Counted from the first letter of the stretch, positions 20,411 to 30,982 are shown. The stretch is DNA of 64,000 nucleotides from Moraxella sp. FZFQ2102 (GCF_024137865.1 NZ_CP099960.1:1984001-2048000); one strand, 5' to 3'. Notes: a model not told the origin generated them from the sequence alone. Numbers and translations are program-made.

Positions 20411-20890
20411 TTATGGTGCAACTTCAAAGGTCTGCACAGGGGTTGGAACGCCATCAACTTCGACAGTCAGCGTATAAGTGCCGATAGGGTCGTTGTTATC
20501 GAACTTCCAGCAGCGTTGTACCGATGACTGCGCAATGCTGTCTGCCATGTTGCTCACGGTGTGCTTAGTGCCGTCGATTGAGCTTTGGACGATTGATTTG
20601 CCATCGGTGAAGCTGCTGCCTGCTGGCGATGTGAAGACTTCTTTGGCATTGACTTTGCTGCCAAAAACAGGTGTATCAGCGATCACGCTCCAACACGCAC
20701 GGTAGGTGGGATTTGAGCGTGAGATTACATTGGTCGGCTGTGGGTGTAGGGTATTGGCAGACTCTTGGAAGATGCCAAAAGTATAACGACCGCCTTTTGC
20801 TGCCAGTTGGCTGGTAGGTTCGTTAGCGGCTTGTACTTGGCTGCTTGCGCCAAGGGCAGCAACCAAAATACAAAAAGCGAATTTTTTCAT
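20411..20890 (-). CDS. secreted protein of unknown function
   Basis: 159 residues with a clear signal peptide (MKKFAFCILVAALGASSQVQA, cut after residue 21). The mature protein has exactly two cysteines, each followed by Trp (RACWSVI and QRCWKFD), about 60 residues apart and likely joined by a disulfide in the periplasm. The C-terminus (GTYTLTVEVDGV) looks like the last strands of an immunoglobulin-like beta sandwich. I recognise no named family. It stands alone between tRNA-Leu and a divergent DUF475 gene. Confidence 0.65.
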   Translation of the reverse strand: MKKFAFCILVAALGASSQVQAANEPTSQLAAKGGRYTFGIFQESANTLHPQPTNVISRSNPTYRACWSVIADTPVFGSKVNAKEVFTSPAGSSFTDGKSIVQSSIDGTKHTVSNMADSIAQSSVQRCWKFDNNDPIGTYTLTVEVDGVPTPVQTFEVAP

Positions 20891-21095
20891 ACAATTTCCA
20901 AAAAAAATTGACCAAAAAGCCCAAATCGGGCAGGGTTTTGTATTAGTCTAGCGGTTTTTGTTTGGCTTGACAATGTGGATTGTGGATAAAATTGTTATTC
21001 ATTGGTAAATTATCTCTGATAAACACATCTTAATTATGCATAAATTGATGGGTGTAATTTTGTATAGAAAAATTGTAAATACTACATTTTCAGCG

Positions 21096-21124
21096 TTGCA
21101 AAGTCGCAAAGCACTGGATATAAT
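21096..21124 (+). promoter_or_regulatory. probable promoter of the DUF475/TerC gene
   Basis: TTGCAA at 21096-21101 and TATAAT at 21119-21124 have an ideal 17-bp spacing and would give a leader of about 175 nt. In the rest of the 20891-21308 interval I see no gene and no riboswitch that I can match. Confidence 0.6.
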
Positions 21125-21308
21125 ATACAGATTAGTTTGTAAATGATGTTTTAAGAAAAATTACTTATTTTCTTGAAGTTTGACTTATGCGCTAAGACCG
21201 TGATGGTTTTGGCTTTTTGTTGTGTCAAAAACATACATTATGAATGTAAAAAAGCTTATGATTGTCAAGCGCAATCAATGAGCGCAAATCCTTGATATAT
21301 GGGCACTT

Positions 21309-22385
21309 ATGCGACATTTTTTATTTGATATTATTTTTACCGTTGTTTGCTTTGCTATTGCAGCGTGGTGGGGTTATAGCCACGGCGGTATTTCGGCGAT
21401 GTTTTTGGCACTGGGTGTGACCGCGATTTTGGCGATCATGGAAGTGTCATTGTCATTCGATAATGCGGTGGTGAATGCATCCATTCTCAAGGGCTGGAGC
21501 GATTTTTGGAAAAAAATCTTCTTGACCATCGGTATGATCATTGCGGTATTTGGTATGCGTTTGGTATTCCCAATCGTCATCGTTGCCGTCACTGCTAATC
21601 TTGGCATGATGGAAGTGGTGAATTTGGCATTGACTAACCCAACCAAATATGCAGAGCATTTGAACGCGCATCATGCTGAGATTTCGGCATTTGGTGGTAT
21701 GTTCCTATTGCTGGTTTTCCTAAAATTCATGTTCGGCGACAAAGATATCCATTGGTTCCGCTGGCTAGAAGCGCGCCTTGTCCGCTTTAGTAAAGTCGAT
21801 GCAATGAGCGTGTTTGTGGCGTTGGTTGTGCTGATGATTTCGATGACTTGGGTCGATGAAGCCAAGCAGGGCGTAGTACTTGTGGCAGGTATCTGGGGTA
21901 TCTTGGTGTATCTGGGTGTCAGCGTACTCTCGGCACTGCTTGAAGGTGAGAGTGATCCTGACGAAGTGGTTTATGATGCCAAAGGCAATGTCATCACCAA
22001 TACCGCAGGTGTATCACCAACCATCCTAAAAGGTGGTGTGGCAGGTTTTCTATATCTAGAAGTGCTGGATGCGTCGTTTAGTTTTGACGGTGTGATTGGT
22101 GCATTTGCCATCACCAACGATGTGATTATCATCATGATTGGTCTAGCAATTGGTGCGATGTTTGTGCGTTCGATGACCATTTATTTGGTGGATAAAGGCA
22201 CGCTGAGCGAATTTGTGTATCTTGAGCATGGTGCGCATTACGCCATCGGTGCATTGGCGATTATTATGCTGCTATCGACCAAATTCCACGTTCCTGAGAT
22301 TGTGACAGGTCTGATTGGTGTGGCATTTATTGCACTGTCGATCTTTAACTCTGTACAATACAATCGCAGAAATCCAGCATCTTAG
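21309..22385 (+). CDS. DUF475/TerC-family integral membrane protein
   Basis: 358 residues with about nine hydrophobic segments. Conserved acidic residues sit within helices, as in EVSLSFDNAVVNASIL near residue 45 and EVLDASFSFDGVIGAFAIT near residue 245; this repeated S-F-D pattern is the hallmark of TerC-like proteins, here of the DUF475 type. TerC relatives are implicated in tellurite resistance and in metal (manganese) export; the substrate here is unknown. It has its own promoter and terminator and no partner genes of the ter operon nearby. Confidence 0.88.
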   Translation: MRHFLFDIIFTVVCFAIAAWWGYSHGGISAMFLALGVTAILAIMEVSLSFDNAVVNASILKGWSDFWKKIFLTIGMIIAVFGMRLVFPIVIVAVTANLGMMEVVNLALTNPTKYAEHLNAHHAEISAFGGMFLLLVFLKFMFGDKDIHWFRWLEARLVRFSKVDAMSVFVALVVLMISMTWVDEAKQGVVLVAGIWGILVYLGVSVLSALLEGESDPDEVVYDAKGNVITNTAGVSPTILKGGVAGFLYLEVLDASFSFDGVIGAFAITNDVIIIMIGLAIGAMFVRSMTIYLVDKGTLSEFVYLEHGAHYAIGALAIIMLLSTKFHVPEIVTGLIGVAFIALSIFNSVQYNRRNPAS

Positions 22386-22407
22386 TCAAAATGTCTAAAT
22401 GCTGACA

Positions 22408-22437
22408 ATACCCGCCTTGATGGTGGGTATTTTTTTA
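22408..22437 (+). terminator. rho-independent terminator of the DUF475 gene
   Basis: Nine-bp perfect stem (22408-22416 atacccgcc with 22422-22430 ggtgggtat), 5-nt loop and a run of seven T. Confidence 0.9.
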
Positions 22438-22515
22438 TGTGAAGTGGATAATGATATGAGTATGGAAATTTGATAAATTTGTCAAAAATCACTGGTATTT
22501 TTGTAAAGTTTTTTG

Positions 22516-22640
22516 TATAATGTGCAAAATCTATATCAAAGCGAGTGAACATGAAAAAGAGTAGCTTAAATCTTGCCTTATATGCAATTTAAGTTATTTA
22601 TTTTTCTTTAGTTTGCTCGCTTTTTTGCGGGCTATTTTTT
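22516..22640 (+). promoter_or_regulatory. carA leader: promoter, leader ORF and attenuator-like hairpins
   Basis: A -10 box TATAAT lies at 22516-22521 (no good -35). The leader then holds a 13-codon ORF (22551-22592), a U-rich tract (22593-22613) and an intrinsic terminator (stem 22615-22620 with 22627-22632, followed by a T run). Bases 22539-22550 can pair along 12 bp (two G-U) with 22611-22622, which would consume the 5' arm of the terminator. The two folds are mutually exclusive, the layout of an attenuator. The mechanism and signal are inferred; pyrimidine or arginine control would make sense for carAB. Confidence 0.6.
22551..22592 (+). CDS. putative leader peptide of carA
   Basis: ATG to TAA encodes MKKSSLNLALYAI. 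The start codon directly abuts the 5' arm of the possible antiterminator, so initiating ribosomes would compete with that fold. The peptide has no arginine codons, so a classical arginine-stalling mechanism is unlikely. The ribosome site is weak (GCGAG). Expression is unproven. Confidence 0.4.
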   Translation: MKKSSLNLALYAI

Positions 22641-22710
22641 GGGAAAATTCTTAAAAATCAATGCCTTATGGCAGATATCTAGTAGTAATAAGCATTAATC
22701 GGAGCGGGTG

Positions 22711-23910
22711 ATGGCAAAAGTAAAAGCAATCTTAGCACTGGCGGACGGAACAATCTTCCGTGGCGTAAGCATCGGTGCCACAGGTGAAACTGTCGGCGAA
22801 GTGGTTTTTAACACAGCAATGACAGGCTATCAAGAAATTCTGACTGACCCAAGCTATGCAGGGCAAATGGTCACCTTGACTTATCCGCACATCGGTAACA
22901 CAGGCTGTAACGATGAAGATCGTGAATCAGGTCGCATCCATAAGGTGTGGGCGACAGGGTTGATTATTCGTGACTTGCCGCTATTGCACTCAAACTTTCG
23001 TGCCACAGGCTCGCTGTCAGATTATCTGATTGCCAATAATGTCGTGGCAATCGCTGACATTGACACTCGTAAGCTGACCACATTACTACGCACCACAGGT
23101 GCTCAAAATGGCTGCATCATGACAGCTGATAGCGATGGCAATATCGATGAAGCTCGTGCAATTGAGCTTGCCAAATCAGCACCATCGATGAAAGGTCAAG
23201 ACCTTGCCAAGGTCTGCTGCGATCAAGATGGCTACATCTGGACTGAAGGCTCATGGGAGCTTGCCAATGATGGTCGCAATGCCAAGATAACCGAGACTGG
23301 CGGCCGCTTCCGTAAGCTTGGCGAAGATATCGAGCATCGCTTTAATATCGTGGCTTATGACTTTGGTGTCAAAACCAACATCTTACGTATGCTTGTCGAT
23401 CGTGGCTGTCATGTCACTGTCGTACCTGCAACCACGCCTGTGGCTGAAGTGCTAAAACATAATCCAGATGGTATTTTCTTGTCAAATGGTCCTGGTGATC
23501 CTGAGCCATGTACTTATGCCATCGATGCGATTCGTCATATTATTAATGAGACCGCCATCCCAGTGTTTGGTATCTGCCTAGGTCATCAGCTATTGGCATT
23601 GGCAAGTGGGGCGAAGACCTTGAAGATGAAGTTTGGTCATCACGGAGCGAACCATCCGGTCCAAAATATCCTAGATGGTACTGTGATGATCACGAGCCAA
23701 AACCATGGTTTTGCGGTCGATGAATCAAGCCTACCTGCCAATGTGCGTGTGACACATCGTTCATTGTTTGATGGCTCGAACCAGGGCATCGAGCTGACCA
23801 ATCGTCCTGCATTTAGCTTCCAAGGACATCCAGAAGCTAGCCCAGGCCCACATGATTGTGCGGTGTTGTTTGATCAATTTATTAAGCAGATGAGTGAGTT
23901 TAAGAAGTAA
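22711..23910 (+). CDS. carA: carbamoyl-phosphate synthase small (glutaminase) subunit
   Basis: Releases ammonia from glutamine for CarB. 399 residues: the N-terminal CarA domain begins [15 protein letters not shown], and the C-terminal class I amidotransferase domain has the nucleophile motif [12 protein letters not shown] (Cys near residue 289) and the catalytic His/Glu in [16 protein letters not shown] lies 6 bp before the ATG at 22711; a GTG three bases earlier is less well placed. Followed 83 bp later by carB. Confidence 0.98.
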   Translation: MAKVKAILALADGTIFRGVSIGATGETVGEVVFNTAMTGYQEILTDPSYAGQMVTLTYPHIGNTGCNDEDRESGRIHKVWATGLIIRDLPLLHSNFRATGSLSDYLIANNVVAIADIDTRKLTTLLRTTGAQNGCIMTADSDGNIDEARAIELAKSAPSMKGQDLAKVCCDQDGYIWTEGSWELANDGRNAKITETGGRFRKLGEDIEHRFNIVAYDFGVKTNILRMLVDRGCHVTVVPATTPVAEVLKHNPDGIFLSNGPGDPEPCTYAIDAIRHIINETAIPVFGICLGHQLLALASGAKTLKMKFGHHGANHPVQNILDGTVMITSQNHGFAVDESSLPANVRVTHRSLFDGSNQGIELTNRPAFSFQGHPEASPGPHDCAVLFDQFIKQMSEFKK

Positions 23911-23993
23911 GGCTCATAATTTATTATATATCAAACAATGCGGTAATCAGCAAAGATAGTTATAAAAAACAGAGAATTGACGAGTAAGAGATT

Positions 23994-26900
23994 ATGCCAA
24001 AACGCAATGATATTAAAAGTATCCTAATCATCGGGGCAGGCCCGATTGTTATCGGTCAAGCGTGTGAGTTTGACTACTCAGGCGCACAAGCCTGTAAAGC
24101 CCTAAAAGAAGAAGGCTATCGAGTCATCTTGGTGAACTCAAACCCTGCAACCATCATGACAGACCCTGTGATGGCAGATGCGACTTACATTGAGCCAATT
24201 ACTTGGCAGACGGTCGAAGGCATCATCGCCAAAGAGCGTCCAGATGCTATCCTGCCGACGATGGGTGGTCAGACTGCGCTTAACTGTGCACTGGATTTGG
24301 ATAAGCATGGTGTGCTTGCCAAATACGGCTGTGAGCTGATTGGTGCGACCAAAGACGCCATCGAAAAAGCCGAAGACCGTGAGCTGTTTGATAAGGCGAT
24401 GAAAAAAATCGGTCTGGAATGTCCACGCGCTGATATCGCTGAGACGATGGAAGAAGCACTTGAGATTCAAGCGCGCTTCGGCTTCCCTGTGATTATCCGT
24501 CCTTCATTTACCATGGGTGGCTCAGGTGGTGGTATTGCTTATAACCGCGATGAATTTATTGAAATTTGTGAGCGTGGCTTTGACCTATCACCAACGCATC
24601 AGCTGTTGATTGACGAAAGCTTGATCGGCTGGAAAGAGTACGAGATGGAAGTGGTGCGTGACAAGAACGACAACTGCATCATCGTCTGCTCAATCGAAAA
24701 TTTCGACCCAATGGGCGTGCATACTGGCGACTCAATCACCGTTGCCCCAGCACAAACCTTGACGGACAAAGAATATCAGCTGATGCGTAATGCATCGATT
24801 GCCGTCTTGCGTGAAATTGGCGTTGAAACGGGCGGCTCAAATGTGCAGTTTGGTATCAACCCTGCCAATGGCCGCATGGTCGTGATTGAGATGAATCCAC
24901 GAGTCAGTCGTTCATCAGCATTGGCATCTAAGGCAACAGGTTTCCCAATTGCCAAAATCGCTGCCAAATTGGCAGTGGGCTATACCCTAGATGAGCTAAA
25001 AAATGACATCACCGGTGGCAAGACGCCAGCGAGCTTTGAGCCATCGATTGATTATGTCGTCACCAAGATTCCACGCTTTAACTTCGAAAAATTCCCACAA
25101 GCGGAAAATGTGCTGACTACACAGATGAAGTCAGTGGGTGAAGTGATGGCGATTGGCCGTAATTTCCAAGAATCTATGCAAAAAGCCTTGCGTGGTCTAG
25201 AAACTGGTGCAACAGGCTTTGATGAAATTATCGAGCTTGAAGGCAAATCAGCAGACGCCATCAACAGCGAAATCAAAAACAAGCTATCCATCCCGACGCC
25301 TGATCGTATCTTCTATATCGCTGAAGCGTTCCGTCATGGCTTTGATTTGGATGCGGTATATCAATACACCAAAATCGATCCTTGGTTCTTGGTACAAATC
25401 GAAGACATCGTCAAGACCGAAAGCGACATCAAATCGCTGGGCTTTGGCGGCCTAAATGCCGATAATCTGCGTGCCTTTAAACGCAAGGGTATGAGTGATC
25501 TTCGCATCGCAAACTTAATGGGCATCAGCCAAAAACAACTGCGTAAACAGCGCTGGGATCTTGGCGTATATCCAGTGTATAAGCGTGTCGATACCTGTGC
25601 GGCCGAGTTTGAGACTTCAACCGCTTATATGTACTCAAGCTATGACGATGAGTGTGAAGCTCGCCCAAGCGATAAAGATAAAATCATGGTCATCGGCGGT
25701 GGTCCAAACCGTATCGGTCAAGGTATTGAATTTGACTACTGCTGTGTGCACGCAGCACTTGCCATGCGTGAAGATGGCTATGAGACCATCATGGTGAACT
25801 GTAACCCAGAGACTGTCTCAACTGACTATGACACATCAGATCGCTTGTACTTTGAGCCTGTGACGCTTGAAGATGTGCTTGAAATTATCCGCACCGAAAA
25901 ACCAAAAGGCGTCATTGTGCAGTATGGTGGTCAAACGCCATTGAAACTTGCTCGTGCATTAGAAGAAGCAGGTGCGCCAATCATCGGTACCAGCCCTGAT
26001 GCCATCGACCGTGCCGAAGACCGTGAACGCTTCCAGCGTATGCTACATCAGCTGAACCTAAATCAGCCACCAAACGCACTAGCAACCAGTAGCGAAGAAG
26101 GTATCGTCAAGGCACAATCTGTCGGCTATCCGCTTGTTGTCCGTCCATCGTATGTATTGGGTGGCCGTGCGATGGAAATCGTGTATAACGAAGATGAGCT
26201 TAAGCGCTACTTGCGTGAAGCGGTGCAAGCATCGAACGAAGCGCCAGTACTACTAGATCGCTTCTTGGATGATGCCATCGAAGTGGATGTGGATTGTGTG
26301 TCTGATGGCAAAACCGTCGTCATCGGTGGTATCATGCAGCACATCGAACAAGCAGGCGTGCACTCAGGCGACTCAGCGTGTAGCTTGCCACCGTATTCAT
26401 TGAGCAATGACATCCAAGATCAGATCCGTGAGCAGACCATTGCGATGGCAAAAGAGCTGGGTGTGGTCGGTCTGATGAATGTGCAATATGCGGTCAAAGA
26501 TAACACTGTGTATATCCTAGAAGTGAACCCACGCGCGAGCCGTACAGTGCCATTTGTCTCAAAATGTATCGGCACATCACTTGCCAAAGTCGCTGCCCGT
26601 TGTATGGCAGGCAAGAGCTTGGAAGAGCAGGGTTTTACCAGTGAGATCATTCCGACGCATTATTCGGTCAAAGAAGCGGTATTCCCATTTGCTAAGTTCC
26701 CAGGTGTGGATCCAATCCTAAGCCCAGAGATGAAATCAACAGGTGAAGTGATGGGTGTGGGCAAGACCTTTGGTGAAGCTTTCTACAAAGCTGTCATCGG
26801 CTCAAACGAACGCCTACCAGGCTTACCGGTATCAGGTGAAGTCAAAAAAGCCTTCTTGTCAGTACGCGATAGCGATAAGAAGCATCTGACCGAGCTTGGT

Positions 26901-27230
26901 AAGCAGCTTGTCGGTTATGGCTTTAAGCTTGTGGCGACTGCTGGCACGCAGCAAGTATTGGCTGATGCAGGCATCGAGTGCGAGCGCATCAATAAAGTCA
27001 ATGAAGGCCGTCCACACATCGTCGATATGATCAAAAATGACGAAGTGCATTTGGTGATCAATACCACTGAAGGTAAGCAAGCGCAAGAAGATTCATTCTT
27101 GATCCGTCGCAGTGCCTTGCAAGCCAAGGTGTTCTATGTCACCACCATGAGCGCAGCACAAGCGGTATGTATGGCATATCAAGTGAAACTGCCATTTGAT
27201 GTGTATAAGCTGCAAGATTTGCACGCATAA
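23994..27230 (+). CDS. carB: carbamoyl-phosphate synthase large subunit
   Basis: Makes carbamoyl phosphate for arginine and pyrimidine synthesis. 1078 residues (E. coli 1073) in the duplicated ATP-grasp arrangement: the first half begins [21 protein letters not shown] and has [15 protein letters not shown]; the second half begins [19 protein letters not shown] and has [12 protein letters not shown]. The last ~140 residues form the MGS-like allosteric domain ([19 protein letters not shown]), which binds UMP and ornithine in E. coli. Co-transcribed with carA. Confidence 0.99.
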   Translation: MPKRNDIKSILIIGAGPIVIGQACEFDYSGAQACKALKEEGYRVILVNSNPATIMTDPVMADATYIEPITWQTVEGIIAKERPDAILPTMGGQTALNCALDLDKHGVLAKYGCELIGATKDAIEKAEDRELFDKAMKKIGLECPRADIAETMEEALEIQARFGFPVIIRPSFTMGGSGGGIAYNRDEFIEICERGFDLSPTHQLLIDESLIGWKEYEMEVVRDKNDNCIIVCSIENFDPMGVHTGDSITVAPAQTLTDKEYQLMRNASIAVLREIGVETGGSNVQFGINPANGRMVVIEMNPRVSRSSALASKATGFPIAKIAAKLAVGYTLDELKNDITGGKTPASFEPSIDYVVTKIPRFNFEKFPQAENVLTTQMKSVGEVMAIGRNFQESMQKALRGLETGATGFDEIIELEGKSADAINSEIKNKLSIPTPDRIFYIAEAFRHGFDLDAVYQYTKIDPWFLVQIEDIVKTESDIKSLGFGGLNADNLRAFKRKGMSDLRIANLMGISQKQLRKQRWDLGVYPVYKRVDTCAAEFETSTAYMYSSYDDECEARPSDKDKIMVIGGGPNRIGQGIEFDYCCVHAALAMREDGYETIMVNCNPETVSTDYDTSDRLYFEPVTLEDVLEIIRTEKPKGVIVQYGGQTPLKLARALEEAGAPIIGTSPDAIDRAEDRERFQRMLHQLNLNQPPNALATSSEEGIVKAQSVGYPLVVRPSYVLGGRAMEIVYNEDELKRYLREAVQASNEAPVLLDRFLDDAIEVDVDCVSDGKTVVIGGIMQHIEQAGVHSGDSACSLPPYSLSNDIQDQIREQTIAMAKELGVVGLMNVQYAVKDNTVYILEVNPRASRTVPFVSKCIGTSLAKVAARCMAGKSLEEQGFTSEIIPTHYSVKEAVFPFAKFPGVDPILSPEMKSTGEVMGVGKTFGEAFYKAVIGSNERLPGLPVSGEVKKAFLSVRDSDKKHLTELGKQLVGYGFKLVATAGTQQVLADAGIECERINKVNEGRPHIVDMIKNDEVHLVINTTEGKQAQEDSFLIRRSALQAKVFYVTTMSAAQAVCMAYQVKLPFDVYKLQDLHA

Positions 27231-27245
27231 TATCCGCACAAATAA

Positions 27246-27287
27246 AAAATACCGACAGGTTTAATGCTTGTCGGTATTTTTTTATTG
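27246..27287. terminator. bidirectional rho-independent terminator
   Basis: Twelve-bp perfect stem (27246-27257 with 27269-27280) flanked by A and T runs, between the convergent carB and Kef-type gene. Confidence 0.9.
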
Positions 27288-27324
27288 ATCAAATTTGTAA
27301 AATAATTAATGAAGCTTAAGGCAT

Positions 27325-29163
27325 TTAAGGCAAATAAGTCCCACGCTTAGGCTGCCATTCGATCTCTTCACCGCGCATCAGCTTATCAATCATTACTTTG
27401 GTGTTGGCGCGATGCTCGGTCAATAGGCTGATCATATGCGTGTTTTTGTAGCGACTGATGTCAGGATCATACGATTCTGCCGCTTTTGCCACACCATCAC
27501 GATCGCGATGATGGTATAAATGCGCGATACGCTCGGCAGTGTCGCTGTCCATGCCAAGCAGCTCAAGCCCCGTCTTGGCACTGCGCACCGCTGAGTCAAA
27601 GGTCTCACGAATGACCGCATTTGCACCAGCGCGGTGCAGCTGATAAGCATGAATGCGATCATAAGCACGCGCCACGATGGGCAAATCTGGAAAATCATGG
27701 CGCAGGTGCTTGACAATGCTAAGTGATTTTTGGGGATCATCGATGGTGATCATCGCAAGTTTTGCCTTGGCAATGCCCGCCATCTCAAGCAAATCAAAGC
27801 GTGTCGCATCACCAAAATAAGTCTTAATGCCAAGATTTGCCAAGCCATCGACATGGTCGGCATCTGAGTCGATCAAGGTCGTGTGATAGCCGCACGCAGT
27901 CAGCACGCCATTGACCACCTGCCCATAGCGACCATGCCCAAGGATGATGATGGGATTTTCTTCATCGATAAAATCATTTTCACGAGCAGTGGTGCGATCG
28001 GCAGTTTTGGCAAACTTACCATGAATGACCAAAAACAGCGGCGTCAGCACCATGGACATCACCACGATTGCGGTTAAGTTGGCGTGCGTGGTGGCATCGA
28101 TCACCGACTGAGCAGCAGCTGCCGAGAATAGCACAAACGCAAATTCACCGCCTTGTGCCATCATCACCGCACGCTCAAGTGCTATAGCATGATCGGATTT
28201 GGTCATGCGCGCCACCAGATAAATCCACACGCCTTTGGTCGCCATCAGTGCCAGCACGCCAAGGCTGATCAGCTGCCAGTTATCCGCGACAACTGATAAA
28301 TCTAGCGCCATGCCGACACCTAAGAAAAATAGACCTAAGAGCAAACCACGAAACGGCTCAATGTCCGCTTCTAGCTGATGGCGAAAGCTGGATTCGGATA
28401 ATAACACACCAGCGACGAACGCACCCATCGCCATCGACAGTCCGCCAAGTTCCATCAATAGAGCAGAGCCAAGCACCACAAGCAAGGCAGCCGCAGTCAT
28501 GATCTCGCGTACGCCAGTCTTGGCTAGGATTTTAAACAGTGGATTAATCAGTACGCGACCAGCGAAAAACAGCGCCAGCAGCGAACCAATCGCGATCAAA
28601 ATCGACTGCCAAGCAGGGGTATCGCTCGTCTGTACCACAGGCGCAAGAAAGGCAACAATGGCAAGCAGTGGCACGATAAGCAAATCTTCAAACAGCAAAA
28701 TCGACACCATGCTTTGACCTTTGGCAGTGCCAAGCTCATTATTCTCACCAAGACTTGACATGACAATGGCTGTCGAAGTCAGCACAAATCCTGCCGCACC
28801 GATGAACGCCACTTGCCATGATGCACCAAGCAGCATAATCACCGCGGTCATCAAAGCAGTTGCACCCAGTACTTGTAGCGAACCTAGCCCAAAAATCTGC
28901 CGACGCAGACCCCATAGATGTGCTGGCTGCATCTCAAGCCCAATGATGAATAAGAACATCACCACGCCAAGCTCCGCCACATGAATGATGGTCTGCGGAT
29001 CGGTAAATATCCCCAAGCCAAACGGGCCAATCAACAGACCGCCTGCCAGATACCCAAGTACAGAGCCTAAGCCAATTTTGCGAAAAATCGGTACAGCAAT
29101 CACTGCCGCCCCAAGCAGGGTAACGACTTTGATCAGCTCGCCTGCCATGCCTGCTTCAGCCAT
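27325..29163 (-). CDS. Kef-type monovalent cation:proton antiporter (CPA2 family) with RCK domain
   Basis: 612 residues (E. coli KefC 620). About 380 N-terminal residues form 12-13 hydrophobic segments typical of CPA2 exchangers, including GYLAGGLLIGPFGLGIF and LLFEDLLIVPLLAIVAFL. The cytoplasmic part begins near residue 400 with a Rossmann/RCK fold (IIILGHGRYGQVVNGVL, then LIDSDADHVDGL) that binds nucleotide. Potassium efflux in protection against electrophiles is the likely role, but the exact ion and glutathione control are not shown. No KefF/KefG ancillary oxidoreductase gene is adjacent. AAGGTGA precedes the ATG. Confidence 0.9.
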   Translation of the reverse strand: MAEAGMAGELIKVVTLLGAAVIAVPIFRKIGLGSVLGYLAGGLLIGPFGLGIFTDPQTIIHVAELGVVMFLFIIGLEMQPAHLWGLRRQIFGLGSLQVLGATALMTAVIMLLGASWQVAFIGAAGFVLTSTAIVMSSLGENNELGTAKGQSMVSILLFEDLLIVPLLAIVAFLAPVVQTSDTPAWQSILIAIGSLLALFFAGRVLINPLFKILAKTGVREIMTAAALLVVLGSALLMELGGLSMAMGAFVAGVLLSESSFRHQLEADIEPFRGLLLGLFFLGVGMALDLSVVADNWQLISLGVLALMATKGVWIYLVARMTKSDHAIALERAVMMAQGGEFAFVLFSAAAAQSVIDATTHANLTAIVVMSMVLTPLFLVIHGKFAKTADRTTARENDFIDEENPIIILGHGRYGQVVNGVLTACGYHTTLIDSDADHVDGLANLGIKTYFGDATRFDLLEMAGIAKAKLAMITIDDPQKSLSIVKHLRHDFPDLPIVARAYDRIHAYQLHRAGANAVIRETFDSAVRSAKTGLELLGMDSDTAERIAHLYHHRDRDGVAKAAESYDPDISRYKNTHMISLLTEHRANTKVMIDKLMRGEEIEWQPKRGTYLP

Positions 29164-29324
29164 AGTTCACCTTTATATCGTTGATTAATTTAAATAATTC
29201 TTGCAATCAAAACAAAAAGACAGCATTCATATGATGCTGTCATCTTAACCTAAGCTTGATGATTTCACCAATACTATCAGAAAAAATAAGAAAATCTGAT
29301 GAAATCATTAATAATTATAATAAA

Positions 29325-30692
29325 TTATAACCAGCCAGCTTTTCTAAATTTAGAATATAAATACAAACACACAGCAATCACTGCACCCAGCACGATAAAA
29401 TAGCCGTATTTGTAGTGTAATTCAGGCATAAAATCAAAGTTCATCCCATAGATGCCTGCCACTGCCGTCGGTACCGCAGCAATACCTGCCCAAGCAGCCA
29501 GCTTACGTACGACATCGTTCTGCCCCATGGTCACCATCGCCATATAGGTATCCATCGCCACAGACAGCATTTCGTTGAGTCCATTGACCGCATCGATCGA
29601 GCGAAGCAGGTGGTCGTTGACGTCGCGAAAATACGGCTTGGCAGCGGCAGGGAAGGCAGCAACCAGCTCATTTTTTTTGTGGTTGATAAAGAAATTACAC
29701 ACATCTTGCACAGGTAAAATCACCGCACGCATATGGACAAGTTGTGATTTTAATTCGTACAGACTTTTGAGTGTTGATTTGCTAAATTCGTGCGAGAAAA
29801 TATTACGTTCTTGTTCACGCAAGTAGTTGCCCAAGCGGTCAGTAATCGGCAAGTAGTTATCGACGATGAAGTCCATGATGGCGTGCAGTACAAAAATCGG
29901 GCCAAGACGCAGTTTCTCAGGACGGCGATGGCAATGCTCACGCACAGGGCTGTATGAGTTCGATGCACCACGACGCACGCTGATGATAAAGTTTTTACCC
30001 ATAAAAATCGCGGTCGTACCATAGCGGATTTGATTGTCTTCAAGCTTGGCGGTACGCACGACGACGAAAATCGTATCATTGCCATAGCTTTCGACTTTTG
30101 GGCGCTGATGATCGGCAAATGCATCTTCTAGCGCAAGTTCATGCAGATCAAAGGCATCTTGCACTTCTTTGACGGTCTCAAGACTTGGGTCATATAGCCC
30201 AAGCCAAATAAACTGGTTGTTGTTAGTCAATGCGCGGCTGACATCTTCGATCGCCAAAGGCTCAATCGGTGCGCCTGTTTTGCGAGAATATGAGTAGCAG
30301 ATGATGGTTTCGTTATCCCCTGATTGCTCAATGTCTTCAAAACGATCGGCATCAGGATCATAGACAGTCATCGTCTCGATGGTGTCTTCGAGCGTGGCAT
30401 CAGAGTCGCCATAGATATAGCTGTCGTGCGTGTCATGAAAGGTTTCGGCAGATTTTGACTCAGCTTCTTCACGCGATTCTGCTTCATCCAGATAATCATC
30501 ATCACGCTTGGCATCGTCATCAATCAGCTCATCATCGAACAAATCGGCTTGATCGGGCTTGTCATCTTGCGGCAAAGTTTGCGGCGCATCTGCTGATACA
30601 TCTTGGTGCAAATCGGCTGCATCTTGTGCGGACTGGGAGTTTGGCTGTCGGCTTGGGGTGGTGCTTAAGTCTGTGTCGTTTTTTAAAGTCAT
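29325..30692 (-). CDS. corA: CorA-family magnesium/cobalt transporter with acidic N-terminal extension
   Basis: Inner-membrane divalent cation channel. From the ATG at 30692 (GGGGGA 7 bp upstream) it has 455 residues, well above the usual 315-330. The extra length is the first ~120 residues, rich in Asp, Glu, Ser and Thr. The CorA fold follows (ICYSYSRKTG onward), with the long stalk helix around residues 300-400 and the pore signature YGMNFDFMPE before the second transmembrane segment; a short basic tail (KFRKAGWL) ends it. The selectivity motif GMN is intact. Preceded on the same strand by nothing close, so probably monocistronic. Confidence 0.9.
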   Translation of the reverse strand: MTLKNDTDLSTTPSRQPNSQSAQDAADLHQDVSADAPQTLPQDDKPDQADLFDDELIDDDAKRDDDYLDEAESREEAESKSAETFHDTHDSYIYGDSDATLEDTIETMTVYDPDADRFEDIEQSGDNETIICYSYSRKTGAPIEPLAIEDVSRALTNNNQFIWLGLYDPSLETVKEVQDAFDLHELALEDAFADHQRPKVESYGNDTIFVVVRTAKLEDNQIRYGTTAIFMGKNFIISVRRGASNSYSPVREHCHRRPEKLRLGPIFVLHAIMDFIVDNYLPITDRLGNYLREQERNIFSHEFSKSTLKSLYELKSQLVHMRAVILPVQDVCNFFINHKKNELVAAFPAAAKPYFRDVNDHLLRSIDAVNGLNEMLSVAMDTYMAMVTMGQNDVVRKLAAWAGIAAVPTAVAGIYGMNFDFMPELHYKYGYFIVLGAVIAVCLYLYSKFRKAGWL

Positions 30693-30954
30693 CACAAATT
30701 CCCCCAAAGTTTACCAAAAAGATGTCGCCAAAAACCCAAATGCCATCAAATATAGCCAATGAAATTTCTTGCAACTGCCAAAATGAGTAATTATAGCAAT
30801 AAATTGGTAAAATTTCATCTATTTTTCAAGAATTTAAGCAAGAATTTAGCCAGGTTTTATGGTTTTATTGTTTAAATTTATCACTTAATTTTATTAAAAT
30901 TATCCATTAATGATGGTAATGGACAAAAAAACAGAAATTTTTTGCAATTTACAC

Positions 30955-30982
30955 TTGCAAGGATTGGTTTGTGTGGTACACT
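30955..30982 (+). promoter_or_regulatory. probable hisZ-purA promoter
   Basis: TTGCAA (30955-30960) and TACACT (30977-30982) are spaced by 16 bp, leaving a leader of about 130 nt before hisZ. The rest of 30693-31116 is A+T-rich, includes the upstream region of corA (a TATAAT on the minus strand at 30795-30790) and shows no gene. Confidence 0.5.

Noticed and set aside
21130..21308. yybP-ykoY manganese riboswitch before the TerC-like gene
   Set aside because: The conserved loop sequences could not be found by eye.
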